Source: Arcticibacterium luteifluviistationis (lineage in GTDB: Bacteria > Bacteroidota > Bacteroidia > Cytophagales > Spirosomataceae). Taken from it: a DNA stretch of 64,000 nt. The first letter of the stretch is position 1. Every line of letters begins with the position of its first letter. This document shows, one piece after another, positions 19,586 through 27,551 of this stretch. The notes beneath the pieces are model-generated. The model saw only the letters and a list, made by a program, of their open reading frames with translations, had not been told where the DNA came from and made no database searches. The stretch lies in NCBI RefSeq assembly GCF_003258705.1, contig NZ_CP029480.1, positions 1 through 64,000 of the forward strand, in the 5' to 3' direction. Position numbers and translations under genes: made by a program.

Positions 19586-20023
19586 ATGGAAAGCGTAACA
19601 ATACAAATCATCAATTCTGACAGTCCACTCTATAAAGATGAACTAAAACTAAGAGACGAAATTTTAAGGAAACCCATTAATCTTAAGATAGAAAATGATG
19701 ATTTGAGTGATGAAGTTAATCAAATTCATTTTGTAGCTCTTTTAGATACTGCCGTAGTGGGTGTAGTGGTTTTGAAAATAGAAGGTCAGGTTGGCAAACT
19801 CCGACAAATGGCGGTCAATCCAGAAATTCAAGGAAAACAGATTGGCAGAAAACTAGTAAATGCTTTAGAGGCTTACGCCAAAGAGAATGGTATAAAAGAA
19901 ATAAAACTACATGCTCGCCATTATGCTTCTGTTTTTTATGAAAAGTTGGGCTATGCCAATACATCCAAACCCGCTTTTGAAGAAGTAGGCATGAAACATT
20001 TTGAGATGGCAAAGGTTCTTTAA
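19586..20023 (+). CDS. GNAT family N-acetyltransferase
   Basis: A small acetyl-CoA-dependent acetyltransferase. The acetyl-CoA-binding segment is visible at about 73-95 (LRQMAVNPEIQGKQIGRKLV), followed by HARHYASVFYEKLGY near the C-terminus, which is typical of the ElaA/YjcF-like branch. The acceptor is unknown. The carbohydrate-binding lipoprotein gene starts 63 bp downstream on the same strand. Confidence 0.88.
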   Translation: MESVTIQIINSDSPLYKDELKLRDEILRKPINLKIENDDLSDEVNQIHFVALLDTAVVGVVVLKIEGQVGKLRQMAVNPEIQGKQIGRKLVNALEAYAKENGIKEIKLHARHYASVFYEKLGYANTSKPAFEEVGMKHFEMAKVL

Positions 20024-20086
20024 TTGAAAACCTCGTTTCCGTCATTTCGGTTTCACTACTTTTACATCCGTACTTTTAATGAATCT

Positions 20087-20761
20087 ATGAAAACGTTCTC
20101 CCTAAGTATTCTTTGTCTTTGCTTATTTACTGGCTGCTCTAAAAAGTATTTGCGAAGCTATCAAGGCACACCTTACTCCGATTCTCAATATTTGACTGGC
20201 ATTCAAAGTATCCCAGGGAAGGTTCAATGCGAGTATTATGATAATGGCGGAGCCAACGTAGCCTATTATGACACCGACGACTCTAACTCAGGTAGCGGCG
20301 GACTCAATCCAAAAGATGGCACCTACCTCAATGAATTTAGAATAGACGATGCCGTGGACATTTCATACACCAAAGCCGGCGGAATAGACGACAACCCGCA
20401 CAATTTGGTAAAACCAGAAATGAAACAACTTTATGTAGGTTGGACAGAAGCGGGAGAATGGACAAATTACACCATAGATGTTGAAAAAAAGGGGCTTTAT
20501 CAAATAGGAGTCATGTACACCGCTAATCAAAATGCAGAGATTTCTTTAGCGATAAATGGTATTAAAAAATCTGGTATTATCAATGTTCCTAGCACATATG
20601 CTCAAGCTGATTCCATAGAATGGCGACAGTGGCATCACTGGAATTACATTAAGAGTATTTCTCTAATGGAGCTTAAAAAGGGAACACAAATTCTAACGCT
20701 TAGAACGGTCTCCACGGGTCAAATGAATTTTGATTATTTGAATTTTGTGAGGCTCGATTAA
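20087..20761 (+). CDS. lipoprotein with CBM6-like carbohydrate-binding domain
   Basis: A 224-residue lipoprotein with signal peptide and lipobox (LFTGC, Cys17). The mature part (about 40-222) looks like a family 6 carbohydrate-binding module: KVQCEYYDNGG at the start, YLNEFRIDDAVDI, GWTEAGEWTNYTIDV and the closing FDYLNFVRL. It has no attached catalytic domain, which is unusual for a CBM6 but known among Bacteroidota lipoproteins. I took the ATG at 20087, since the frame upstream would bury the signal peptide. It probably binds a glycan at the cell surface; the ligand is unknown. Convergent with the next gene, 2 bp apart. Confidence 0.78.
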   Translation: MKTFSLSILCLCLFTGCSKKYLRSYQGTPYSDSQYLTGIQSIPGKVQCEYYDNGGANVAYYDTDDSNSGSGGLNPKDGTYLNEFRIDDAVDISYTKAGGIDDNPHNLVKPEMKQLYVGWTEAGEWTNYTIDVEKKGLYQIGVMYTANQNAEISLAINGIKKSGIINVPSTYAQADSIEWRQWHHWNYIKSISLMELKKGTQILTLRTVSTGQMNFDYLNFVRLD

Positions 20762-20763
20762 AA

Positions 20764-21549
20764 TTAATTGCAACCCTCTAAAGTATACTTGGTACTGTTT
20801 GTAAAACTAGAACCACCCGTTACTGTGGCCAAATAGCTTTCTAAATAATTACTGGAACTCACATTCGATTCTGAAACAACTCCGGTAGTAAACAACTCCA
20901 AATCCCCGTCACTATTAGGGTAATAGGTTTCTATAATGGTGCCATCGCCACCCAAAACACTCTTAAATGGAAGACCGTAAAATAGGTCATAAGGCATGCC
21001 AGCAGAAATAATAAGACTTTCAGGAGACTTTACAAGATTCATTGGTTTCACAATTTTCCTTAAAACCAAGTCTCCATCCAAACCGAAGTGTTCTGTTTTT
21101 ATCAAAGAACCATTTGAATCGTAATCAAAAGTGTAATACGGTACTCTGGTCGCTCCTTCATTATCATAAGTAAACTTTGTTATTTGACCTGCGGCATTGT
21201 ATTCTAGCTCATTAAAGCCGTCATAGCCATCTGTATATAAATAGTCCACCCTCGATATTTTATCACCAGAGTAGGTGAAGCTTTCATTGTTTATAACTAC
21301 ACCATCACGAAACCATTCTGTGGCTGAAAGTCTGCCCGAATTGTCATAGACTAGATTTATGTCATAAACATAACCAGAGATAAAATAGGTGACCTTTTTT
21401 ATTCGCTCTCCATCATACTCAAAGCGAAGCTTTTTAGTAGTGGAGAATGTGGCTTCTGTAATTTTACAATTAGCCTTCTCAGCTTCTACCTGTGTTTTAC
21501 TACAAGCAATGGAAAGAAAGAACAAGGATAAAAGGAAGATATTTTTCAT
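20764..21549 (-). CDS. hypothetical lipoprotein with YD-like repeats
   Basis: A 261-residue lipoprotein (lipobox LSIAC, Cys16) of unknown function. The mature part has several copies of a short beta-hairpin motif such as LRFEYDGERIKKVTYF, LVYDNSGRLSATEWF, FTYSGDKISRVDYL and LEYNAAGQITKFTY, spaced about 20 residues apart, resembling degenerate RHS/YD repeats found in many Bacteroidota lipoproteins. It has no polymorphic-toxin C-terminus. The mRNA leader can form a hairpin directly at the start codon (21549-21569). Confidence 0.75.
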   Translation of the reverse strand: MKNIFLLSLFFLSIACSKTQVEAEKANCKITEATFSTTKKLRFEYDGERIKKVTYFISGYVYDINLVYDNSGRLSATEWFRDGVVINNESFTYSGDKISRVDYLYTDGYDGFNELEYNAAGQITKFTYDNEGATRVPYYTFDYDSNGSLIKTEHFGLDGDLVLRKIVKPMNLVKSPESLIISAGMPYDLFYGLPFKSVLGGDGTIIETYYPNSDGDLELFTTGVVSESNVSSSNYLESYLATVTGGSSFTNSTKYTLEGCN

Positions 21550-21570
21550 GACTGTTATTTTTTTCAGTCA
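21549..21570 (-). promoter_or_regulatory. hairpin abutting the start codon of the YD-like lipoprotein gene
   Basis: On the minus strand TGACTG and CAGTCA flank a 10-nt A-rich loop, and the last A of the stem is the A of the ATG. It may mask initiation; function is untested. Confidence 0.35.
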
Positions 21571-21813
21571 ATTTATAACCCAAAACATCGCAATAAAGGC
21601 CTGAAATAGACAAACCGTCACTTTAGACAGATAATTGGTACTGGTTTCTATTTTGCGGCATCATTTAAACCTATATCAAAAAAAAATATTAGTCACCTCT
21701 GACAACAAGTCTAATAAACCATTCTCATTTATCAGTATTTGACAAAATCTATGGTAGATGTAAGAAAGTATATCTGCATTTTTGATATGCAGACGGAATT
21801 ATAAAATTCTAAC
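21571..21813. other. intergenic region without a recognised gene
   Basis: Between the YD-like lipoprotein gene and the GlsB-like gene I see no ORF of coding character and no RNA gene. It holds a 7-bp inverted repeat, TCTGCAT (21773-21779) with ATGCAGA (21787-21793), of unknown role. Confidence 0.5.
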
Positions 21814-21846
21814 AAAAATGAGAGGAGAAAACCTCCCATTTTTATA
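21814..21846 (-). terminator. terminator of the GlsB-like gene
   Basis: A stem of AAAAATG-GAGG against CCTC-CATTTTT, with one bulged base on each side, just after the minus-strand gene. Confidence 0.65.
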
Positions 21847-21848
21847 TA

Positions 21849-22091
21849 TCAGGCTTTTTTGACAAGGCTGATAATAAAGAGCAAAAGCCAAGCCCCTCCA
21901 GCCGAAATTAGAATCCGACCTAAAAGACCTTCTCCTCCAATTCCTAAATTACCAGCTAGCCAACCTCCTACAATGCTGCCAAGAATACCTACGACGATAT
22001 TTCCGATAAGTCCAAATCCAGCTCCTTTCCAAACCTGACCAGCGAGCCAGCCCGAAACAGCTCCAATTAATAAAAACCAGATGAATTCCAT
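21849..22091 (-). CDS. GlsB/YeaQ/YmgE family stress-response membrane protein
   Basis: An 80-residue, very hydrophobic inner-membrane protein with three transmembrane segments and the Gly-rich pattern of the transglycosylase-associated (YeaQ/GlsB) family: GAVSGWLAGQVWKGAGFG, then GNIVVGILGSIVGGWLAG. Members are stress induced; their molecular function is not settled and the old transglycosylase-associated name does not imply enzyme activity. Its own terminator follows. Confidence 0.9.
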   Translation of the reverse strand: MEFIWFLLIGAVSGWLAGQVWKGAGFGLIGNIVVGILGSIVGGWLAGNLGIGGEGLLGRILISAGGAWLLLFIISLVKKA

Positions 22092-22161
22092 ATTCTAAAT
22101 AGATTTAAAGGTTTAAATCACAATTTAATGAAAATTTTGATTTATTATTTTCTAATTCAAA

Positions 22162-23232
22162 TCAAAACTTAATTCCAAACCTCTTCCCTAATTCCTCTAA
22201 GCTCTCCACCACTTTATCATTCAGTGGTAAGCCTGTTTGAAGTCGTTCTGCTCTAAAGTTACGCTCTTGGTCGCCTGGGATTTGAACTTTTTCTCCGTCT
22301 ATAGCAGGTGCCGAGCGGAATCTGTTTATCCAAATATCCATATGCTCTTTAAAGTCTGAGGCCGGTCTGAAACCATCTATTCGCATGGCTCCTAAAAAGT
22401 GCCCTGTTCCTTTTCCTACTTGTTCGGCAGCTACTCCGTGAAAACCTGCGGTAGCAAATGGCGGTACCCAAGGCCCAAAATTTGCCCCTGAAAGGACACC
22501 GGAAAATATATCAACTATAGACCCTAAACCGTATCCTTTATGACTTCCATGCTCTCTATCGCCACCTAAAGGCAACAAACCTCCACCCTCTTTCACTGCA
22601 TTATTATTATCTGTCAGTTTTCCGTCAGCATCTTGCACCCAACCCATAGGAGCAGGTTTACCTTGCCTTTGAAGGATTTCCATTTTACCGTATGCTACTG
22701 CCGTTGATGCAAAATCAGCTAAAAAAGCTGGCTGCTCATTGGCTGGTATGGCTACCGAAATAGGGTTTGTACCTAAAAGCTTTTCCTTTGAGAAAGTAGG
22801 AACTACCAGCGGAGCGGCATTAGTCATGGCCCAGCCTATCATGTCTTTTTCTAAAGCCAAAGATGAGTGATAACCTGCTATCCCAAAATGATTTGAATTT
22901 TGAACCGAAACCCAGCCACTTCCCACTTTTTCCGCTTTTTCTTTGGCCACATTCATGGCAAATGGTGCTACCACCAAACCAAGACCTTTATCGCCATCCA
23001 CTGTAGCAGTAGAAGGTGTCTCATGAATTATCTTGATATTTGGTTTAGTGTTTAACCTACCATGGTCAAACAACCTTACATAACCCGCTAAACGAGCCAC
23101 ACCGTGAGAATCTACACCATTTAGGTCAGCAGAAATCAAGACGTCAGCAGAAAGCTTCGCATCTTTTTCTGAACAGCCAATGGCCATGAAAACATTTTCA
23201 GTGAATTTTCTAATTTCTTTATGGTCAAACAT
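22162..23232 (-). CDS. Ldh family NAD(P)-dependent oxidoreductase
   Basis: A dehydrogenase of the malate/L-lactate dehydrogenase (LdhA2, type 2) family, which reduces 2-oxo acids with NAD(P)H. Signature stretches are SADLNGVDSHGVARLAGY with the catalytic-region His, SVQNSNHFGIAGYHS, GTNPISVAIPA and the DREHGSHKGYGLG segment. Substrates in this family include malate, ureidoglycolate, sulfolactate and diketogulonate, and sequence alone does not decide between them. I chose the ATG at 23232 because upstream residues look non-homologous; an in-frame ATG at 23268 also exists. Confidence 0.9.
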   Translation of the reverse strand: MFDHKEIRKFTENVFMAIGCSEKDAKLSADVLISADLNGVDSHGVARLAGYVRLFDHGRLNTKPNIKIIHETPSTATVDGDKGLGLVVAPFAMNVAKEKAEKVGSGWVSVQNSNHFGIAGYHSSLALEKDMIGWAMTNAAPLVVPTFSKEKLLGTNPISVAIPANEQPAFLADFASTAVAYGKMEILQRQGKPAPMGWVQDADGKLTDNNNAVKEGGGLLPLGGDREHGSHKGYGLGSIVDIFSGVLSGANFGPWVPPFATAGFHGVAAEQVGKGTGHFLGAMRIDGFRPASDFKEHMDIWINRFRSAPAIDGEKVQIPGDQERNFRAERLQTGLPLNDKVVESLEELGKRFGIKF

Positions 23233-23382
23233 GCTAATATTGGGGTTATGGAGCTGCGAATTTATCAATTATCAGTTTTAGGTGATGCTAAAATTGAAAA
23301 AAAAGCGTTTTTAGAACCAAATCCCTATTTATTCTATTCTAAGAATAAGATAGCTTTCATACAAAAAAACTAAAACAACATA

Positions 23383-24945
23383 ATGAAGTCCTTAAGCACA
23401 GTTTTAATACTTTTCATATCGCTAGTTTCCTTTGCACAAAATGTGGAAACCAATGCCGACATTCAAAATATTACCGTTTTTACAAATAGAGCTCAAATTA
23501 GCTCTAAAGTTACCGCCAATCTAAAAAGCGGGCTTTCAAAAATCATCATTTCTGATTTAGCTTCTACTATTGACGCTAACAGTATTCAGGTGGGTGGACG
23601 AGGCGATTTTATTCTACTATCTGTAAACTTTGAAAAAGACTTTATCTCTAAAAAGATTCAAAACCTTGAAGACTCCTTAGAGTATCTTCAAACTGAAATT
23701 GACAATACGGAGATGCTACTAGCCGTCAATAAAAATGAGGAAACAATGGTCATGGATAACACCAAAATCAAAAGTGACACAGATGATTTGTTTGCCGACG
23801 ACTTAGAAACAATGAGCAAATATTTCAAAAAGAAATTGACTGACTTAGGAACTCAAAAATTGACTCTTAACGCGAAAAAGAAAGCATTAGAAGCCAAAAA
23901 AGCAGCTATCCAAAATCAAATAAAAACGGACCCTTCTAGAAATTTACCATTGGGTAAAATAATACTTACGGTAAAAGCCAACAAAGCCACCGTAGCAAAT
24001 CTTGACCTAAAATACTTAGTTTATGGTACAGGTTGGAAACCAAATTATGATATAAGAGTGGCTAATACCGAAAGCCCTGTCAACATTAAATACAAAGCCG
24101 AGGTTTTTCAAAATACGGGTGTAAACTGGGACAAAGTTACCCTTAGACTTTCTACGGCTCAGGTTAATAGCAGAACTGTAAAACCAGAGCTTTATCCGCA
24201 ATACCTTAATTTTTACGAGAACAGACCTCCCGCTCCCGCAGCCATGCGTAAAAGTTCTATAAATGATGGAGCTTTAATGATGGCAGAAGAATCTGCAGAT
24301 ATGGTGTCGGTGGGTAACTATGTAGCCGTATCTGAAAACATGCTAAACACCCAGTTTGACATCAGCATACCTTACACTATTAATTCAGGAAGTACCGAAA
24401 CTGTGGAAATACAAGATTTAAACTTAAATGCTAAATACACTACTTACGTGGTGCCTAAGTTTGACACCAATGGCTTTCTGGTAGCAGAAGTTTCGGACTG
24501 GGAAAAATATAATTTAATGTCGGCTCCTGCCAAAATATATTTAGAAGGGACTTTTGTAGGCGATTCGTATTTACGCACTGCAGGTGTAGAAGATAAATTA
24601 AAAATAAGCTTAGGTAGAGACGAACGCGTAGAAGTTAAAAGAGAGGCTATTAAAAACTATAAGTCGAGAAAAACCTTTGGCTCTAATGTGAGAGAAAGCT
24701 TTGGTTATGAAATCACGCTGAGGAATTTAAAAAACAAGGCAATAAACGTTTCTGTGGAAGACCAATTACCTGTTTCACAAAATTCCGATATTGAGGTAGA
24801 AATTGAAGAGCTAAACGGTGGTATATTAGACCCTGAAAAAGGAAAGATTACGTGGGAGCTTAACATTGCACCTACTCAAAGCCGTAAACTTGACCTTAAA
24901 TACACCGTGAAATATCCTAAAGATAAACAGGTGCTTAACCTTTAA
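23383..24945 (+). CDS. DUF4139 (mucoidy inhibitor MuiA-like) family protein
   Basis: An exported 520-residue protein with a signal peptide (1-18, ending SFAQ). The N-terminal DUF4140 domain (about 25-120, ITVFTNRAQISSK) is followed by a coiled coil (about 85-190) and the C-terminal DUF4139 beta domain (about 195-520, LKYLVYGTGWKPNYDIRV and ending in LKYTVKYPKDK). Related proteins are called mucoidy inhibitor A after one phenotype; biochemical activity is unknown. It starts a three-gene run with the DUF502 membrane protein (3 bp later) and an unknown exported protein. Confidence 0.88.
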   Translation: MKSLSTVLILFISLVSFAQNVETNADIQNITVFTNRAQISSKVTANLKSGLSKIIISDLASTIDANSIQVGGRGDFILLSVNFEKDFISKKIQNLEDSLEYLQTEIDNTEMLLAVNKNEETMVMDNTKIKSDTDDLFADDLETMSKYFKKKLTDLGTQKLTLNAKKKALEAKKAAIQNQIKTDPSRNLPLGKIILTVKANKATVANLDLKYLVYGTGWKPNYDIRVANTESPVNIKYKAEVFQNTGVNWDKVTLRLSTAQVNSRTVKPELYPQYLNFYENRPPAPAAMRKSSINDGALMMAEESADMVSVGNYVAVSENMLNTQFDISIPYTINSGSTETVEIQDLNLNAKYTTYVVPKFDTNGFLVAEVSDWEKYNLMSAPAKIYLEGTFVGDSYLRTAGVEDKLKISLGRDERVEVKREAIKNYKSRKTFGSNVRESFGYEITLRNLKNKAINVSVEDQLPVSQNSDIEVEIEELNGGILDPEKGKITWELNIAPTQSRKLDLKYTVKYPKDKQVLNL

Positions 24946-24948
24946 GCT

Positions 24949-25548
24949 ATGCAGAAAATTTTAAAATCCTTACTAAACTACTTCATGAGAGGGCTGCTTT
25001 TTGTAGCTCCTGTAGGCTTTACACTTCTTTTACTCTATAGTGCTTTTGATTTTGTTGATAGTTTAGGCAGAATACGTTTTGCGGCAGATAGTCAAAGCCA
25101 AGAATATGTTATTCCAGGTTTAGGATTTTTGATAGTGGTGGGTGGTACAGCCTTCATCGGATTTGTTTTTACACGTTTACTGCCAAGCACTATTCAAAAC
25201 TGGATAGAAAACGCTATTAAAAATCTACCCATTATTAAAATTTTCTATTCTGCTTTTAAGGATCTGATATCTGCTTTTGTAGGCGACAAAAAGAAATTCA
25301 AACATCCAGTTTTGGTAACATTGAATAAAGAAAACAGTGTTAACAAACTCGGTTTTCTGACGCAAGAAAGCTTAGAGCAAATAGGCGAAGCAGACATGGT
25401 TTCGGTGTACTGTCCGCACAGTTACGCCATCTCTGGCGATATGTTTATAGTACCTAAAACAAGTATAAAAATGGTGAATTTATCTAGTGCTGAGGCCATG
25501 AAAGTAATAGTATCTGGTGGTGTTTCATTCTCTGAAAAAGCTTCATAA
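24949..25548 (+). CDS. DUF502 family membrane protein
   Basis: A 199-residue inner-membrane protein with two transmembrane helices (about 13-33 and 53-75), followed by the conserved DUF502 stretch NLPIIKIFYSAFKDLISAFV and a soluble C-terminal domain including CPHSYAISGDMFIVP. Function is unknown in bacteria; plant relatives (LCV/COV family) affect membrane trafficking. It starts 3 bp after the DUF4139 gene. Confidence 0.88.
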   Translation: MQKILKSLLNYFMRGLLFVAPVGFTLLLLYSAFDFVDSLGRIRFAADSQSQEYVIPGLGFLIVVGGTAFIGFVFTRLLPSTIQNWIENAIKNLPIIKIFYSAFKDLISAFVGDKKKFKHPVLVTLNKENSVNKLGFLTQESLEQIGEADMVSVYCPHSYAISGDMFIVPKTSIKMVNLSSAEAMKVIVSGGVSFSEKAS

Positions 25549-25552
25549 TTTT

Positions 25553-26134
25553 ATGTTTAAATATCTATTTGCCGTTTGTTTCTTTCTCTTTGTAGCTAAA
25601 AGCTATGCTCAAGACCCACATATGCGTGAAGCCGAAAGTGTGGAAGAAATTTTGAAGAAAAACAATCCTGAGGAATTTGAGGCTTTGCAAAATCATGAGA
25701 AGTACCTTGTGATTGAAAAAATAGGCTCTACTAAAAGAAAGAAAATCTTCATTGACCAAGAAATGGCTTTTCTCACTATGGATGACATACCATTCAAAGG
25801 GAATTTAACACGATTAACAGACAGCACTCTTTCGCTAACGTATTTTGATAATACCATGCAACGGTATGAACTCCGAATGTTTTACCTGAAAGACATTCAG
25901 CTTTTGTATAAGCGTTCGGTTCAGAAAGGTTTGAATTATAAGCTATCTCCTGTAACCCTGCTGCCCTTGGCTTTAGACTGGATTTACTTCAAAAGAAAAC
26001 CTTGGGAAAACATCAATACCCTTTATTACATAGCGGGTATTGAAGCTGCTAGAATCCTAATTGCTAACAGGAAAAAGTTTTTCAATAAGTATAAGTTCAA
26101 TGAGAAAAGGAGGCTTCGAGTTTTCCAGTATTGA
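25553..26134 (+). CDS. hypothetical exported protein
   Basis: A 193-residue protein with a signal peptide (1-19, ending SYAQ) and no recognised domain. The mature part is charged, with a predicted beta region around RLTDSTLSLTYFDN (about 80-95) and a short hydrophobic stretch near 130-145. I chose the ATG at 25553, which lies 4 bp after the DUF502 stop; a GTG/ATG further upstream in the same frame overlaps that gene and lacks a signal peptide. It probably belongs to the DUF4139-DUF502 transcription unit. Confidence 0.72.
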   Translation: MFKYLFAVCFFLFVAKSYAQDPHMREAESVEEILKKNNPEEFEALQNHEKYLVIEKIGSTKRKKIFIDQEMAFLTMDDIPFKGNLTRLTDSTLSLTYFDNTMQRYELRMFYLKDIQLLYKRSVQKGLNYKLSPVTLLPLALDWIYFKRKPWENINTLYYIAGIEAARILIANRKKFFNKYKFNEKRRLRVFQY

Positions 26135-26188
26135 CAAATAAAACGGTCACAAAAGCCATTTTTTAACCTAATTTTAAGTCATAGCTTT

Positions 26189-26196
26189 TATCTTTG
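26189..26196 (+). promoter_or_regulatory. candidate -7 element for aroA
   Basis: TATCTTTG, matching TAnnTTTG, 26 bp before the aroA start. A TTTT run ends 24 bp upstream, so the -33 side is weak. Confidence 0.45.
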
Positions 26197-26221
26197 CCAT
26201 TCAAATTTCAAAAGGCAGTTA

Positions 26222-27460
26222 ATGGAAAGCATTCTTCTCAAGAAAAATACGCATAGTTACCAAGGGAAAATACCTTTGGCTTCTTCAAAATCTGAAAGCA
26301 ATAGAGCATTAATTATCAATGCACTCTGTGACTTTAAAGGAGACTTAGCGAACCTTGCTTCGGCTAGAGATACGCAAACAATGATTCGTCTTCTGAAAGA
26401 AGATTCTGAAACTGCCGATGTTTTAGATGCAGGAACTACCATGCGTTTTTTGACAGCTTATTTCTCTTCAAAAGGAGTTAAAAAGCTAATGACAGGTACG
26501 CCAAGAATGCAAGAACGACCAATAGGCATTTTAGTGGACGCTCTTAGAACCATTGGTGTAGAGATAGATTATTTAAAAAATGACGGCTATCCGCCGCATC
26601 AAATAAAAGGTTTTAAAAATCAAACGAGTGATACCGTAACTATTAGAGGTGACGTAAGTAGCCAGTACATCTCAGCTCTTTTGATGATTGCTCCTACTTT
26701 ACCAAAAGGTTTAAACATCAACCTTACTGGTGAAATTGGTTCTATTCCATACATCACCATGACCATTCAATTAATGGCGTCATTTGGTGTAACAGTAAAA
26801 GCAGATTGGGATGCAAAAACACTTTCTGTAGCCCCTCAGAATTACACGCCAATTAGCTATAAAATAGAATCTGACTGGTCTGGTGCTAGTTACTGGTACA
26901 GTGTAGTGGCATTATCTCGTCATACAGATACCAAAATTGAGCTTTTAGGATTGAAAGAAAACTCACTTCAGGGAGATAGTGCTATTGTAGACATTATGAA
27001 GTTTTTAGGCGTGGAAAGTACGTTTACAGAGAATGGCGTTCTTTTGACTAAAATCCCTAATGCGGAGAGTTTAACATGGGATTTTGCAAATTGCCCTGAC
27101 TTAACACAAACTGTAGCCGTAATCTGTGCTGCAAAAAACATCCCAGCTAAATATACGGGTATCGAAAGCTTAAAAATCAAAGAAACGGACCGCGTTTTAG
27201 CTCTTCAAAACGAACTGAAGAAAATAGGCGGCGACTTGGTAGAAATTGAAACTAATCATCTTTACGAGGTCAAAGGAAATCCTGATATCACTAACATAAC
27301 AGAAACTCCGGTTTTTGAAACATATGAAGACCACAGAATGGCGATGGCCTTTGCTCCATTGGCCATGTTAATTGACGTAGTTATTGAAGAACCTGATGTA
27401 GTAGTTAAGTCTTACCCAGAATATTGGGAGCATTTAAGCGAAGTAATTGAACAACAATAG
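26222..27460 (+). CDS. aroA: 3-phosphoshikimate 1-carboxyvinyltransferase (EPSP synthase)
   Basis: AroA transfers the enolpyruvyl group of PEP to shikimate 3-phosphate in the shikimate pathway. The SKSESNRAL motif with the active-site Lys (K23) is at 22-30, DAGTTMRFLTAYF and ERPIGILVDAL follow, and KIKETDRVLALQNEL plus YEDHRMAMAFAPLA mark the second lobe. At 412 residues it is slightly shorter than the Escherichia coli enzyme (427), as is common in Bacteroidota. It is monocistronic with its own promoter and terminator. Confidence 0.96.
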   Translation: MESILLKKNTHSYQGKIPLASSKSESNRALIINALCDFKGDLANLASARDTQTMIRLLKEDSETADVLDAGTTMRFLTAYFSSKGVKKLMTGTPRMQERPIGILVDALRTIGVEIDYLKNDGYPPHQIKGFKNQTSDTVTIRGDVSSQYISALLMIAPTLPKGLNINLTGEIGSIPYITMTIQLMASFGVTVKADWDAKTLSVAPQNYTPISYKIESDWSGASYWYSVVALSRHTDTKIELLGLKENSLQGDSAIVDIMKFLGVESTFTENGVLLTKIPNAESLTWDFANCPDLTQTVAVICAAKNIPAKYTGIESLKIKETDRVLALQNELKKIGGDLVEIETNHLYEVKGNPDITNITETPVFETYEDHRMAMAFAPLAMLIDVVIEEPDVVVKSYPEYWEHLSEVIEQQ

Positions 27461-27483
27461 TATTACACTTCAAAAAATAAAGG

Positions 27484-27518
27484 AAAAGGCTCGTTTCTGT
27501 AAAGAGACGAGCCTTTTT
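27484..27518 (+). terminator. terminator of aroA
   Basis: Stem AAAAGGCTCGT with ACGAGCCTTTT, extended by TCT/AGA around the loop, then six Ts. 24 bp after the aroA stop codon. Confidence 0.88.
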
Positions 27519-27551
27519 TAATAGCTTTGTGATACTAAACTTCTAATCTCA

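Noticed and set aside
25517-25552. Longer start for the exported protein after the DUF502 gene
   Set aside because: It overlaps the DUF502 coding region and would place twelve non-homologous residues before the signal peptide.
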